Positions 35,148 through 43,671 of a DNA stretch of 64,000 nucleotides are shown here, in pieces. The translations under genes were made by a program, and so were the position numbers. A model generated the notes under the pieces. The model saw only the letters and a list, made by a program, of their open reading frames with translations. It made no database searches and was not told the DNA's origin. The stretch is taken from contig JAKLJW010000002.1 of NCBI GenBank assembly GCA_023150935.1, forward strand, positions 152,868 to 216,867, in the 5' to 3' direction. Origin of the DNA: Candidatus Binatia bacterium. GTDB taxonomy: Bacteria; Desulfobacterota; Binatia; HRBIN30. The stretch's first letter is position 1, and each line of letters starts with the position of its first letter.

Positions 35148-37204
35148 CGAACGCATGCGGTCTCCATTCGTCCGGCGCGATAATGATAATGCGGAGCGCG
35201 CCCAATCTGCCCGCCGCGATTATTGCCGCCGTGCTGGCAGCTACTTCGCCGGCCTGGGCGGACGAGGAACCGACCTCGCCGATGCCCCCTGCTGCAGGGG
35301 CGCAAGAACGCCCGCTCGAGACGGTCGTCGTCACCGCCACCCGCATTGCCCAACCGATCGAGGCGGCAACAACCTCGATCGACGTCATCACGGCCGACGA
35401 TATCGAGAGCCGTCGCGCGGACAACGCGATCGAGGTTCTCCGTGACGTTCCGGGCGTCAATCTGGTGCAGCAAGGGTCCCCGGGTACCAGCGCGTCTCTG
35501 TTCATCCGCGGCGCCAACGCCGAGCAGACCCTGACCCTGCTCGACGGCGTCACGGTGAACAGCACCACACTGGGGCAATTCAACTACGGCACGCTGGTCA
35601 CCGACAACATCGACCGCATCGAGGTCCTGCGCGGTTACGGTGGCACGCTATATGGGTCGGCCGCGGTTGGCGGCGTCGTCAACGTTCTCACTCAACCGGG
35701 CAGCGGACCGCCGTCGATTTCTCTGCGCGGCGAAGGCGGCAACGGCGGCACCCAGCGCTACGTCATGAACCTCGGCGGCAAGAAGGGGATCGTCGGCGTC
35801 AGCGGATCGGTAGGCTACGGCAGCTCCGGCGGTTTCCAGCCGGTCAACGACGATTACACCAACCTGACGAGCACGTTGCGGGTCGATGCCGACCTGGTCG
35901 AACGGGGCACGCTGCGCGGCTTTTTCCGTTACATCGACGCGGTCACCGGCCTCTACAACAACCTGTACTACCTCTCGCAGCCCGACCCGAACGCCCGCTT
36001 CAGCGACGAACTCTACCTCTTCAAAGGCGAATGGGAGCATCAGCCGCTCGACGCGTTCTCGTATCGCCTCTCCGGATACGTTACCCACGAGACCCAGGTG
36101 TACACCGACCCCGATCCGCCCTTTCCGGGCTCGTCGATCCGCTCCACGACGCCGACGCAAATCAACGACGGCCAGGCGCAGGCGAACTATTATTTCCGAA
36201 ACATCGGTATCACTACGGCAGGTTTCGAGTTTCAGGAGCAACTGGCGCGGCCCAAATACCTCAACTCCGCCGCCAACGGCGGCACCGAATCGCAGAGCTT
36301 CGACGCCAGTCGATCCATGTACTCCGGTTACCTCCTGCAGCAGATCCTCCTGCTCGACGAACGCCTCATCGGTACCGGCGGATTTCGTGTCGACGCTTAC
36401 GAGGGCTTCGGGGAAGAGGTCAGCCCGTCGTTCACCGCCGGCTACCGGCACGACTGGGACGATACCGAACGGTGGTCGACGCACATCAAAGGCTCGTACG
36501 CGGAGGGTTTTCGTGCGCCGACCTTCAACGAGCTGTACTTTCCCAACTACGGCAATCCCAACCTCGACGCCGAAACCAGTAGCGAGTGGGACGGCGGGGC
36601 CGAGCAGAATATCTGGGGCCCGGCGGTTACGGTCAGCGGAACCTATTTCTTTCGCCGCGCCAACCGGCTCATCCAGGGGGTCTTCGATCCGGCGACGTTC
36701 CTGTTTCAGGCGCAGAACGTCGGACGCGCCGACGTGCAGGGGGTCGAGACCGGTGTCATCCTCGCGCCGTTTACCGTTCTGGCCCAGGCTCCACCGCTGA
36801 CCAACTTCACCTTGAAGGGCTGGTACACGTACCTCGACTGGGACGTGGTCGGCGGAAACGGTACACTGCTGCGCCGCCCGCACAACACCATGAGCGCAGT
36901 GGCGCGCTGGCAGTTTACCGACGCGTTCCGGTCCGACGACCGCATCGACATGACCGCGGCGGTGAACTTCGTCGGTAATCGCGCCGACGCCGACCCGACG
37001 ACCTTTACGATCGCGACCAATCCCAACTACACCGTCGTCGACGGGGCCCTCACGTACAGCACTGCCGTACCCGAGGTGCCCTGGCTGGAGCAGATCGCGG
37101 TATACTGCCGTATCAACAACATGTTCGACCGTAACTACCAACAGGCACTCGGTTTTCAGGCGCCACCGATAAACTGGGTTCTGGGAACCCAGGTCACCTT
37201 CTAA
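35144..37204 (+). CDS. btuB: TonB-dependent outer-membrane receptor, BtuB-like
   Basis: A 686-residue receptor. A signal peptide ends at about residue 39 (TSPAWA). The TonB box ETVVVTATR is followed by a plug domain (about 57-175; GTSASLFIRGANAEQTLTLLDGV) and a beta-barrel ending in the outer-membrane C-terminus VLGTQVTF with terminal Phe. Cobalamin is inferred as ligand because the operon is preceded by a cobalamin riboswitch and followed by a BtuF-like protein; the sequence itself only shows a generic receptor. Shares four bases with the TonB gene; start at 35144 follows AAGGAAGAG. Confidence 0.88.
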   Translation: MTNACGLHSSGAIMIMRSAPNLPAAIIAAVLAATSPAWADEEPTSPMPPAAGAQERPLETVVVTATRIAQPIEAATTSIDVITADDIESRRADNAIEVLRDVPGVNLVQQGSPGTSASLFIRGANAEQTLTLLDGVTVNSTTLGQFNYGTLVTDNIDRIEVLRGYGGTLYGSAAVGGVVNVLTQPGSGPPSISLRGEGGNGGTQRYVMNLGGKKGIVGVSGSVGYGSSGGFQPVNDDYTNLTSTLRVDADLVERGTLRGFFRYIDAVTGLYNNLYYLSQPDPNARFSDELYLFKGEWEHQPLDAFSYRLSGYVTHETQVYTDPDPPFPGSSIRSTTPTQINDGQAQANYYFRNIGITTAGFEFQEQLARPKYLNSAANGGTESQSFDASRSMYSGYLLQQILLLDERLIGTGGFRVDAYEGFGEEVSPSFTAGYRHDWDDTERWSTHIKGSYAEGFRAPTFNELYFPNYGNPNLDAETSSEWDGGAEQNIWGPAVTVSGTYFFRRANRLIQGVFDPATFLFQAQNVGRADVQGVETGVILAPFTVLAQAPPLTNFTLKGWYTYLDWDVVGGNGTLLRRPHNTMSAVARWQFTDAFRSDDRIDMTAAVNFVGNRADADPTTFTIATNPNYTVVDGALTYSTAVPEVPWLEQIAVYCRINNMFDRNYQQALGFQAPPINWVLGTQVTF

Positions 37205-37211
37205 GGGCGGG

Positions 37212-38135
37212 ATGGGCCTGGGGAGGTTGCCAACTCGGGGGTCATGGGCCGTCGGCGTCCTGACCGGTTGCGTTGCCGTTGGCCTGGTTGGCGCACGGCT
37301 GTCGGCCGCCGAGCCGCAGCGGATTGTATCGCTGGCGCCGTCAATCACCGAGACGGTCTTCGCCCTCGGGGCAGGCGAGCGGCTCGTCGGCGTGTCGACA
37401 TACTGCGACTACCCGCCGGAGGCGGCGCGGATAGATCGCGTCGGTTCGTTCCTGACGCCCAACATCGAGGCCATCGTCGCCGCGCGGCCGGACCTGGTTA
37501 TTGGCATTCCGAGCCCGGGTAATCGCAACCCGGTCGAGTCGATCGAGCGCCTCGGCCTGCGTGTCCTCACGGTGGATCCCGAAACGATCGATCAGACCAA
37601 GGCGGCCATTCTCGCCATCGGCGAGGCTCTCGGCCGGGTATCGGCGGCACAGGAACTGGTAGCGCGCATCGATGCGGAGTTCGCCGCCGTCGAGGCACGC
37701 CTGACGGGCGTCGCGCCACGACGCGTCCTGATGGTCGTCGGTCACACCCCTCTGATCGCCGCCGGCAGGGGCACGCTGCAAGACGAACTCATCACACGCG
37801 CGCGCGGGCAGAATCTGGCCGGGGCGGCATCCGGGCGATGGCCCCACCTCAACCTCGAACTCGTGGTAGCCGCGGCACCGGAGGTGATCGTCGACACCAG
37901 CATGGGCAACGAGGAACGGGCGGGTTCTGCCGCCACCATGGAGTTCTGGCGGGCCTTCCCGACGATCCCCGCGGTGCGCAATCGCCGCATCTACGGATAC
38001 GGTGCCTACGATGTCCTGCGTCCCGGTCCACGTATCGGCGCGGCGTTCGTCACCATGGCACGTTTCATCCACCCGGAGGCGTTCGCCGCCACCCCGTCGG
38101 CGGAAGCCAACACTCCCGCCGCAAGCGGACGGTAG
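37212..38135 (+). CDS. btuF: periplasmic cobalamin-binding protein, BtuF-like
   Basis: A 307-residue exported substrate-binding protein. An N-terminal hydrophobic segment ends near LSAAEPQR; the class III fold shows RIVSLAPSITETVFALGAGERLVGVS, then AARPDLVIG and AAPEVIVDTS. It would pass cobalamin to BtuCD, which is absent from the window, unless encoded elsewhere. It starts eight bases after the receptor stop behind TAAGGGCGGG, so it is part of the riboswitch-controlled operon. Confidence 0.88.
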   Translation: MGLGRLPTRGSWAVGVLTGCVAVGLVGARLSAAEPQRIVSLAPSITETVFALGAGERLVGVSTYCDYPPEAARIDRVGSFLTPNIEAIVAARPDLVIGIPSPGNRNPVESIERLGLRVLTVDPETIDQTKAAILAIGEALGRVSAAQELVARIDAEFAAVEARLTGVAPRRVLMVVGHTPLIAAGRGTLQDELITRARGQNLAGAASGRWPHLNLELVVAAAPEVIVDTSMGNEERAGSAATMEFWRAFPTIPAVRNRRIYGYGAYDVLRPGPRIGAAFVTMARFIHPEAFAATPSAEANTPAASGR

Positions 38136-38222
38136 GGCGCGCCACTGCGCCTTCGCGACGACCTCGCTCTCCGCCCCATCGTCGCCCTCTACTGTAAACC
38201 ACCCCTACCCGACTGCCTCACT

Positions 38223-38237
38223 CTCATTGGCACAGAG
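38223..38237. repeat. 15-base direct repeat, copy 2 (of helicase relic)
   Basis: Plus-strand CTCATTGGCACAGAG here and at 38343-38357, 120 bases apart. It bounds the helicase relic. Confidence 0.9.
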
Positions 38238-38357
38238 GGCTGTCTTATCGAGCTTCGAGCCGAAACAGTGCGCGGCGAGTTTGTGAGCTTCGTCGAACAC
38301 GGCCAAGTCCCAGCCGGCGACGCAGAGCTTCTCCTGTAGCTCCTCATTGGCACAGAG
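38223..38357 (-). pseudogene. remnant of a SNF2/DEAD-type helicase, bounded by duplicate 15-base ends
   Basis: The minus-strand frame reads LCANEELQEKL...GWDLAVFDEAHKLAAHCFGSKLDKTALCANE. The segment WDLAVFDEAHKL is the Walker B/DEAH block of SNF2-type helicases; everything before and after is missing. The coding strand CTCTGTGCCAATGAG occurs at both ends (38343-38357 and 38223-38237), exactly 120 bases apart and in the same frame. No start or catalytic core remains. Confidence 0.72.
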
Positions 38358-38371
38358 AGGCCCTCCGCCAT

Positions 38372-38875
38372 TCAGGTCACGAACCGCCGGATCGTCTCGG
38401 CCGGCATGAACAGGGTCAGCGGATGCGAGGGGGTCGGCTCGAAGCCGAATCGCGCATAGAAGGCCGCAGCGGCTTCGTCCTTTGCATCGACGAACACGCC
38501 GATGCCTCCGGCGAGGTCGACAACCCGAGCAACTCGGTGAAGCGCCTCCACCAGGAGAACTTTTCCATAGCCGGCGCCCTGCCGTGCGCGGGCGACGGCG
38601 AGACGTCCAAGCCGAACCGCGGGGATCTGGTGTGGTAGCCGCCTGGCCCACTTCGCCGGTACGTGCTCACCGAGCATCTGACAGATCGAGATGGTGAAGA
38701 AGCCGAACACGGCTTTCGGCGCGGCGTCCTCCTCGTCCACCAGAACGAAGGTCTTGGAAATTCCTTTGCCGATGTGCTGCCGCGCGATCTGCTGAAGGTA
38801 GCGATTCAACGACTCTACCCCGCAGTCGAAGCGGCGGCGATCGTGGGTCGCGTCCAGCAGCTCGAACCTAAGCAC
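38372..38875 (-). CDS. GNAT-family toxin, TacT-like (acetylates aminoacyl-tRNA)
   Basis: A 167-residue acetyltransferase of the TacT/AtaT group. It has LGRLAVARARQGAGYGKVLL (acetyl-CoA loop), CGVESLNRYLQ near the start, FYARFGFEPTPSHPLTLFMP at the end. Known family members acetylate charged tRNA and stop translation. Its start overlaps the stop of the DUF1778 antitoxin by eight bases, so they are one operon. A Tyr is retained near the C-terminus as in active TacT. Confidence 0.88.
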   Translation of the reverse strand: MLRFELLDATHDRRRFDCGVESLNRYLQQIARQHIGKGISKTFVLVDEEDAAPKAVFGFFTISICQMLGEHVPAKWARRLPHQIPAVRLGRLAVARARQGAGYGKVLLVEALHRVARVVDLAGGIGVFVDAKDEAAAAFYARFGFEPTPSHPLTLFMPAETIRRFVT

Positions 38876-39149
38876 GCACCGATTTCCGATGGAGGGCCTT
38901 GGCGGCCACCAGTGCTGCGTTCGGCCTGGGGGGGGTGTCGAGCAACTCGAAGATGCGTTTGGTCTGCTCGCGATTCAGGCGGATGATGGTTTCCCGCTCC
39001 AGGATCTCCTGTGCCTGGCGATGGGCTGCCTGCACCACGAAGCGATTGATCGACGCGCCCTCGAGATCGGCGGCGGCCTGAATGGTGCTTCGAATGCGCG
39101 AGGGAATGCGCGCCACCAGGCGTGACTTCTTTTCGGCCACAGCAGGCAT
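38868..39149 (-). CDS. DUF1778-type antitoxin, TacA-like
   Basis: A 93-residue ribbon-helix-helix antitoxin. The DNA-binding part is KSRLVARIPSRIRSTIQAAADLEGASINRFVVQAAH (about 8-44); the C-terminal helix (QTKRIFELLDTPPRP, ...AALHRKS) should wrap the toxin. Start ATG at 39149 lies inside a 15-bp perfect inverted repeat, the likely operator. Followed by the GNAT toxin with an eight-base overlap. Confidence 0.9.
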   Translation of the reverse strand: MPAVAEKKSRLVARIPSRIRSTIQAAADLEGASINRFVVQAAHRQAQEILERETIIRLNREQTKRIFELLDTPPRPNAALVAAKALHRKSVRA

Positions 39150-39174
39150 GGTGCCAAGATGGCACCATGCCTGC
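39142..39174. promoter_or_regulatory. perfect 15-bp inverted repeat over antitoxin start, likely operator
   Basis: Left arm GCAGGCATGGTGCCA (39142-39156) and right arm TGGCACCATGCCTGC (39160-39174) surround AGA. The antitoxin start codon falls within the left arm. TacA-type antitoxins repress their own operons by binding palindromes, so autoregulation is probable; a leaderless or very short 5' leader is implied. Confidence 0.8.
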
Positions 39175-39201
39175 CCGGCGTCAACCGGGCGAAAAAGAAA
39201 G

Positions 39202-39275
39202 CGCGCCAGGCCCGACTCGAACGGGCGACCTACGGCTTAGAAGGCCGTTGCTCTATCCACCTGAGCTACTGGCGC
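39202..39275 (-). tRNA. tRNA-Arg(TCT)
   Basis: Cloverleaf on the minus strand: acceptor GCGCCAG/CTGGCGC with discriminator G, D stem GCTC, anticodon stem ACGGC/GCCGT with loop CTTCTAA (anticodon TCT, reads AGA), variable loop, and T arm GCCCG-TTCGAGT-CGGGC. No encoded CCA. Confidence 0.93.
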
Positions 39276-39369
39276 CCGGCTTGCTTCGCGCCCGCGGCGG
39301 CGGGTCGGGTACTTGGTCCCCCGTCTCGGAGGGACCGACCACGCCTACGATAACACGTCACGGTTCGTA

Positions 39370-39443
39370 TCGGGGTGAGAGGATTTGAACCTCCGACCCC
39401 CTGCGCCCAAGGCAGGTGCGCTACCAGGCTGCGCCACACCCCG
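39370..39443 (-). tRNA. tRNA-Pro(TGG)
   Basis: Cloverleaf on the minus strand: acceptor CGGGGTG/CACCCCG with discriminator A, anticodon stem CCTGC/GCAGG with loop CTTGGGC (anticodon TGG, reads CCA), and T arm with GGTTCAAATCC. Lies 94 bases upstream of tRNA-Arg on the same strand. Confidence 0.93.
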
Positions 39444-39519
39444 ACAATCCCGCGTCCTGCAACTTCGGTCGGCTAACAAACACCCTGCGTCAAATCAAGC
39501 AAGTCCATCTTACCTCGTC

Positions 39520-40137
39520 TCACGGCTCAGTCCCGCCCGCGAGAAACGCGATCAGTGGCGGTCGGAGTGCGGCGCAGGCGCGGGCACGGTGACTGCGGGC
39601 TTGTTTCGCCTCCGGCGCCGCCTCCGCAAAGGTACAACCCAACTCGGGGTCGAAGAACACGGGGTCGTAGCCGAAGCCCCCACTGCCCCGGGGCGTCTCG
39701 GTGATGCGCCCTTCGCACACCCCCTCGGCCACCCGCGTGCCCCCGTCCGGCCGAGCCACAACGATCACGCATCGAAACCGCGCCGTGCGGCGCTCCGGCG
39801 GCACTCCCGATAGATCTGCAAGCAAGCGGGCGGCGTTCGCCTCCGCGCCCGTCCCCGGTCCGCCGTAACGCGCGGAACGAACCCCCGGCGCGCCCCCCAG
39901 AGCATCCACCTCGAGCCCCGAGTCGTCCGCCAGCGCCGCGTATCCCGTCCACCGCACGACCGTCAGAGCTTTCTTGGTCGCGTTGGCGACGTAGGTGGCG
40001 CCGTCCTCCTCCACCTCGGGCACGCCGGCGCAATCGGCCAGCGACCGCAGCGAGATCGGCAGGTCCCCCAGCAGGTCGGCGAACTCGCCCAATTTGCCGG
40101 GGTTGGTTGTTGCAATGACGAGAATCGGCTTCGCCAC
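39520..40137 (-). CDS. rdgB: XTP/dITP diphosphatase (HAM1 family)
   Basis: A 205-residue house-cleaning nucleotide pyrophosphatase that hydrolyses (d)ITP and XTP to the monophosphates. Motifs: IATTNPGKLGEF at the N-terminus, the Asp in ADDSGLEVDALGGAPGVRSARYGG, and GSGGFGYDPVF before the C-terminal FAEAAPEAKQARSHRARA. Starts six bases after the rph stop, the usual rph-rdgB operon pair. Confidence 0.95.
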   Translation of the reverse strand: MAKPILVIATTNPGKLGEFADLLGDLPISLRSLADCAGVPEVEEDGATYVANATKKALTVVRWTGYAALADDSGLEVDALGGAPGVRSARYGGPGTGAEANAARLLADLSGVPPERRTARFRCVIVVARPDGGTRVAEGVCEGRITETPRGSGGFGYDPVFFDPELGCTFAEAAPEAKQARSHRARACAALRPPLIAFLAGGTEP

Positions 40138-40143
40138 GGCAGG

Positions 40144-40866
40144 TTAGCGGTTCGTACGCAGCGTGCGGCGCTGCACCGCGGTGAGTTGGCGAATGCCACG
40201 TGCGGCAAGATCCGTGAGTCGGCCCAGGTCGGCGCGGCTGAATGGCGCCCCCTCGGCGGTACCCTGAACTTCGACCAGACCGCCGCTTCCGGTCATGACC
40301 ACGTTCATGTCGACCTCTGCACCCGCGTCCTCCGCGTAGCAGAGGTCTAACAAGGGACGCCCGCCGACAATGCCGACGCTCACGGCCGCCACCGATCCGG
40401 CGAGTGGATCGGTCTTCACCGCCCCGGTCCGGCGGAGGTGTCGAACCGCCAGGGCAAACGCCACGTAAGCGCCGGTGATGGACGCCGTGCGGGTTCCTCC
40501 GTCGGCCTCGATCACATCGCAGTCGAGCCAAACGGTGCGCGGCCCGAGCGCCTCGAGACGCGTCACTGCGCGGAGACTGCGACCGATCAATCGTTGGATC
40601 TCGTGGGTTCGACCGCCCACGCGACCCCGCGCCGCCTCGCGTGGTATGCGCTGCCGACTCGACCCGGGGAGCATCCCGTACTCAGCCGTCACCCATCCCT
40701 TGCCGGTATCTCGCAGAAATGGCGGCACCGATTCCTCCACCGACGCCGTGCAGACCACCCGGGTTCGCCCCACTTCGACAAGAACCGAACCCGCGGCACT
40801 TCGCACGTAGCCAGGCGTCAGCCGTACTGTCCGCATCTCGTGTGGTTTGCGCCCGTCGTCCCGCAT
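40144..40866 (-). CDS. rph: ribonuclease PH
   Basis: A 240-residue phosphorolytic 3'-5' exoribonuclease that trims tRNA 3' ends. Signatures: [47 protein letters not shown] and [19 protein letters not shown]. Start ATG 40866 ([12 protein letters not shown]) matches the family N-terminus; a longer frame to 40947 does not. Divergent from the sigma-54 activator at 41008. Confidence 0.95.
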   Translation of the reverse strand: MRDDGRKPHEMRTVRLTPGYVRSAAGSVLVEVGRTRVVCTASVEESVPPFLRDTGKGWVTAEYGMLPGSSRQRIPREAARGRVGGRTHEIQRLIGRSLRAVTRLEALGPRTVWLDCDVIEADGGTRTASITGAYVAFALAVRHLRRTGAVKTDPLAGSVAAVSVGIVGGRPLLDLCYAEDAGAEVDMNVVMTGSGGLVEVQGTAEGAPFSRADLGRLTDLAARGIRQLTAVQRRTLRTNR

Positions 40867-40931
40867 GCGAATCCCTTTCCGATCTGCAGCCCCATACCAG
40901 CCCCCGGACGCCGCTCGCAACTCCGCGCATT

Positions 40932-41001
40932 CACGAAGCGACAACAAATCGCCGCTTGCGCCGACTCCGAAAGGCTGTTAATTTTTTAACGCACGAAGCG
41001 A
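40932..41001. promoter_or_regulatory. AT-rich divergent control region with 10-base direct repeats
   Basis: CACGAAGCGA occurs at 40932-40941 and 40992-41001, 60 bases apart. Between them lies the palindrome GTTAATTTTTTAAC (40977-40990), the most AT-rich spot nearby. They sit between divergent rph and the sigma-54 activator gene and may be promoter elements or regulator sites. Confidence 0.4.
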
Positions 41002-41007
41002 GAATGC

Positions 41008-41994
41008 ATGGAGAATCTGCTGGTTAAAGGCGCGCACCCGGTGATGGAAAAGATCCTCAGCATTTCGCAGAGGGTCGCCGTCACCGATTCGACCGTCCTG
41101 ATCATGGGCGAAAGTGGCACGGGAAAGGAATTGATAGCGCGCTTCATTCACAGCAACAGTCGGCGCGCGGCCAATCCATTCATTGCCGTCAACTGTGGCG
41201 CGATACCTCCGGACCTGCTGGAGTCGGAGATGTTTGGCCACGAGCGAGGAGCGTTCACCGGCGCGGTCGGCGCGCGTATGGGCCTGTTCCAGTTGGCCAA
41301 CGGCGGCACGATCTTTCTCGACGAGATCGCCGAGATGAGTGCGAATCTTCAGGTCAAGCTGCTGCGGGTACTGCAGGAACGGGAGATTCGTCCGGTCGGC
41401 GCGGATCGCACGATCAAGGTCGACGTTCGCGTGGTCGCGGCCACCAACCGCGACCTTGCGACCGAGGTGGAGAAGGGCAGGTTTCGCGAGGACCTGTTCT
41501 ATCGCCTGCAGGTGATCCCGATCGTTATTCCACCGTTACGCGAGCGGCGCTCGGACATCCCGCTGCTGGTGCAGCACTTCCTGGAAAAACACAACGCCCA
41601 ACGCCCCGGCCAGCCGACCCGCATCGCCGACGATGCGATGGTCCACCTCTGGGAGTACGACTGGCCCGGCAACGTCCGTGAACTCGAGAACCTCATCGAA
41701 CGGATGGTGGTGTTGAGCGACGACGGTGCGATCCGCGTGGAGAGCCTGCCGCCAAACATCCGATCGTTCATTTCGGACAAGAAGATCCCGCGGCCGACAC
41801 TCACGGACGAAGGCATCGATTTGAACCAGGCGGTGGAGGAGTTCGAGTATCGGTTGATTGACGAAGCGCTGCGGCGCACCAAAGGCAACAAGCAGGCGGC
41901 GGCGCGGTTGCTCGGGTTGAAACGGACCACGCTGGTAGCCAAGCTCCGGCGCAAGACTGGTGTGGCCGGACCGACGACGGGGTACGTCCTCTAA
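41008..41994 (+). CDS. stand-alone sigma-54-dependent transcriptional activator (PspF-like)
   Basis: A 328-residue AAA+ enhancer-binding protein without an N-terminal regulatory domain. Walker A GESGTGKE, the sigma-54 contact loop GAFTGA in [12 protein letters not shown], Walker B in FLDEIAEM and the R-finger region [10 protein letters not shown] are present. A C-terminal Fis-type helix-turn-helix ([20 protein letters not shown]) should bind upstream sites. Its control must come from a partner or its level. A response regulator follows 23 bases later. Confidence 0.93.
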   Translation: MENLLVKGAHPVMEKILSISQRVAVTDSTVLIMGESGTGKELIARFIHSNSRRAANPFIAVNCGAIPPDLLESEMFGHERGAFTGAVGARMGLFQLANGGTIFLDEIAEMSANLQVKLLRVLQEREIRPVGADRTIKVDVRVVAATNRDLATEVEKGRFREDLFYRLQVIPIVIPPLRERRSDIPLLVQHFLEKHNAQRPGQPTRIADDAMVHLWEYDWPGNVRELENLIERMVVLSDDGAIRVESLPPNIRSFISDKKIPRPTLTDEGIDLNQAVEEFEYRLIDEALRRTKGNKQAAARLLGLKRTTLVAKLRRKTGVAGPTTGYVL

Positions 41995-42017
41995 AGCGGG
42001 CTTCGCGCGGCGCGGAA

Positions 42018-42473
42018 ATGGAACGACCCATCATGGACAATCCGAAGGGGCACATTCTGATCGTCGACGACGACCCACACGCGGTGGAAATACTGACCCG
42101 CATGCTCGGTCGAGAGGGCTACAAGTGCGTGGGCGCATCGAGCGGTCGGATGGCATTGGAGAAGCTCAAGCAAGAACCCGTCGACGTTATCCTGTTAGAC
42201 GTCATGATGCCGGAGATGGACGGGCTTCAGGTCTGCCAGCGCTTGCGCGAGGACGAGGCCTTACGCCAGATTCCGGTAATCCTGCTCACCGCCAAGGACG
42301 ACATCGACACACGGTCCAAGGGCATGATGCTCGGGGTTAGCGAGTACCTCACCAAGCCGATCAACAAGCGCGAGTTGTTTACGCGCATCCAGGCTCAGGT
42401 GCACGCCCGCGCCCTCGGGCGCAAGTTGAGCGAAACGGCCGTCGCCGTCGAAACGTCCGATAAATCGGAGTGA
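42018..42473 (+). CDS. CheY-like single-domain response regulator
   Basis: A 151-residue protein consisting of a receiver domain: acidic pair in LIVDDDPHAVE, phosphoacceptor Asp in VILLDVMMPEMDG, Thr/Ser in LLTAKDD and Lys in YLTKPINKRE. A short C-terminal tail (HARALGRKLSETAVAV) has no DNA-binding domain. Translation may begin at 42018 or at the in-frame ATG 42033. It follows the sigma-54 activator and may regulate it or a partner kinase elsewhere. Confidence 0.88.
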   Translation: MERPIMDNPKGHILIVDDDPHAVEILTRMLGREGYKCVGASSGRMALEKLKQEPVDVILLDVMMPEMDGLQVCQRLREDEALRQIPVILLTAKDDIDTRSKGMMLGVSEYLTKPINKRELFTRIQAQVHARALGRKLSETAVAVETSDKSE

Positions 42474-42599
42474 TCTTCCGAGGCCACCGGCCCTACGAGG
42501 TGTCCCGGAACGCGTTGTCCCGGGTCCGCCCTCGTGTTACTAAACGCCCTCTGCGCAACGGCGCGGCCACCCGTGTGAGCGGATGGCATACCGAACGGC

Positions 42600-43658
42600 A
42601 TGCAGCTCGCAAATCCCAGCACTTATCGGATCGATCTCGAGGGGACGCGCGCCCGCCTCGCGCAACTGCACGAGGTGACGGATAGCGCCGAGCGCATCGC
42701 TCTCCTGCTCCAGGACGATCCGGACCCCGACGGCATTGCCAGCGCCATCGCGCTGCGCACCGTGCTGGGTCGCAATCGTGCGACCACGCCGCTGTTCGCC
42801 TTCGGAGAAACCACGCGGGCGGAAAACCTCGCCATGCTGCGGCTCCTCGACGTACCGATCGAACCGGCCGACACCGAGACCCTGCGCGGCTTCGCGTGCG
42901 TGGCCCTGCTGGATGTGCAGCCGGCCTATTTCGATAGCCGGCTGCCGCAGGCCCATGTCGTCATCGACCATCACCCCAGGGTAAGTCCTGTCGAGGCCAG
43001 CTATTGCGATTTGCGATCGCAGTACGGGGCCACCTCGACCATCCTCACCGAGTATCTGGAGGCCGCCGCAGCCGACGTCAGCCAGCGCCTGGCGACCGCG
43101 CTGCTGTACGGAATCAAGAGCGACACGCTCATGTTGAACCGGGAAACGGGTCCGGCGGATCTCCGGGCGTTCATGTCGCTGTATCCCCTCACCAACTACA
43201 GCATACTGCGGCGCATCGAACGCCCCGAACTTCCCCTCGCCTTTGCCGACTTCCTGGCGCGGGTTCTCCCGCGCGTACGTAAGCGCAACGGATTGCTCAC
43301 GTTGCACGTCGGCAAGGTGGAGCGGGAGACCGTGATCCCCCAGCTTGCGGACTTCTGCATGCAGTTCGAATCGACGGAATGGGTAGTGGTCTCCGGTAAG
43401 TGGCAGGGAAGCGTTGTTCTGTCGGTTCGTAACCCGGGGTACGTTCGCAGCGCCGGCGACGTCGTCCGCAAGCTGTTCGCCGGCATAGGCCGTGCCGGCG
43501 GGCACAGATCGATGGCCAAGGCCGTGGTCCCGCTCCGTCACTGGCGCAGTGCCTTCGGCTCCACCCAGGATCGGCACATAGGCGAACACATCGAGGCCGC
43601 CTTCCTGCGCGAGATTTACGGGAGTCCCGCGGCGCTGGACGCCGGAGTGCAGGCGTAG
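42600..43658 (+). CDS. DHH-family phosphoesterase (NrnA-like)
   Basis: A 352-residue DHH/DHHA1 protein. Metal motifs: DDPDPDGIASAIAL (about 39-52), the second Asp in VALLDVQPAY and the eponymous IDHHP at about 123-127; the DHHA1-like C-terminal half shows GHRSMAKAVVPL. NrnA members degrade nanoRNA and 3'-phosphoadenosine 5'-phosphate; the latter would link it to the window's sulfotransferase and CysQ. No signal peptide. Confidence 0.86.
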   Translation: MQLANPSTYRIDLEGTRARLAQLHEVTDSAERIALLLQDDPDPDGIASAIALRTVLGRNRATTPLFAFGETTRAENLAMLRLLDVPIEPADTETLRGFACVALLDVQPAYFDSRLPQAHVVIDHHPRVSPVEASYCDLRSQYGATSTILTEYLEAAAADVSQRLATALLYGIKSDTLMLNRETGPADLRAFMSLYPLTNYSILRRIERPELPLAFADFLARVLPRVRKRNGLLTLHVGKVERETVIPQLADFCMQFESTEWVVVSGKWQGSVVLSVRNPGYVRSAGDVVRKLFAGIGRAGGHRSMAKAVVPLRHWRSAFGSTQDRHIGEHIEAAFLREIYGSPAALDAGVQA

Positions 43659-43671
43659 AACGGGAGCGCCA

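Noticed and set aside
35648..37348. Long minus-strand gene opposite the receptor
   Set aside because: Antisense shadow of the TonB-dependent receptor, with no family match.
39203..39443. Plus-strand small genes across the tRNA pair
   Set aside because: The frames simply run through the two tRNA genes, whose cloverleaf structure is clear.
40932..41001. Rho-independent terminator at the AT palindrome
   Set aside because: GTTAATTTTTTAAC has only a 5-bp AT stem, too weak for a terminator; a control region is more likely.
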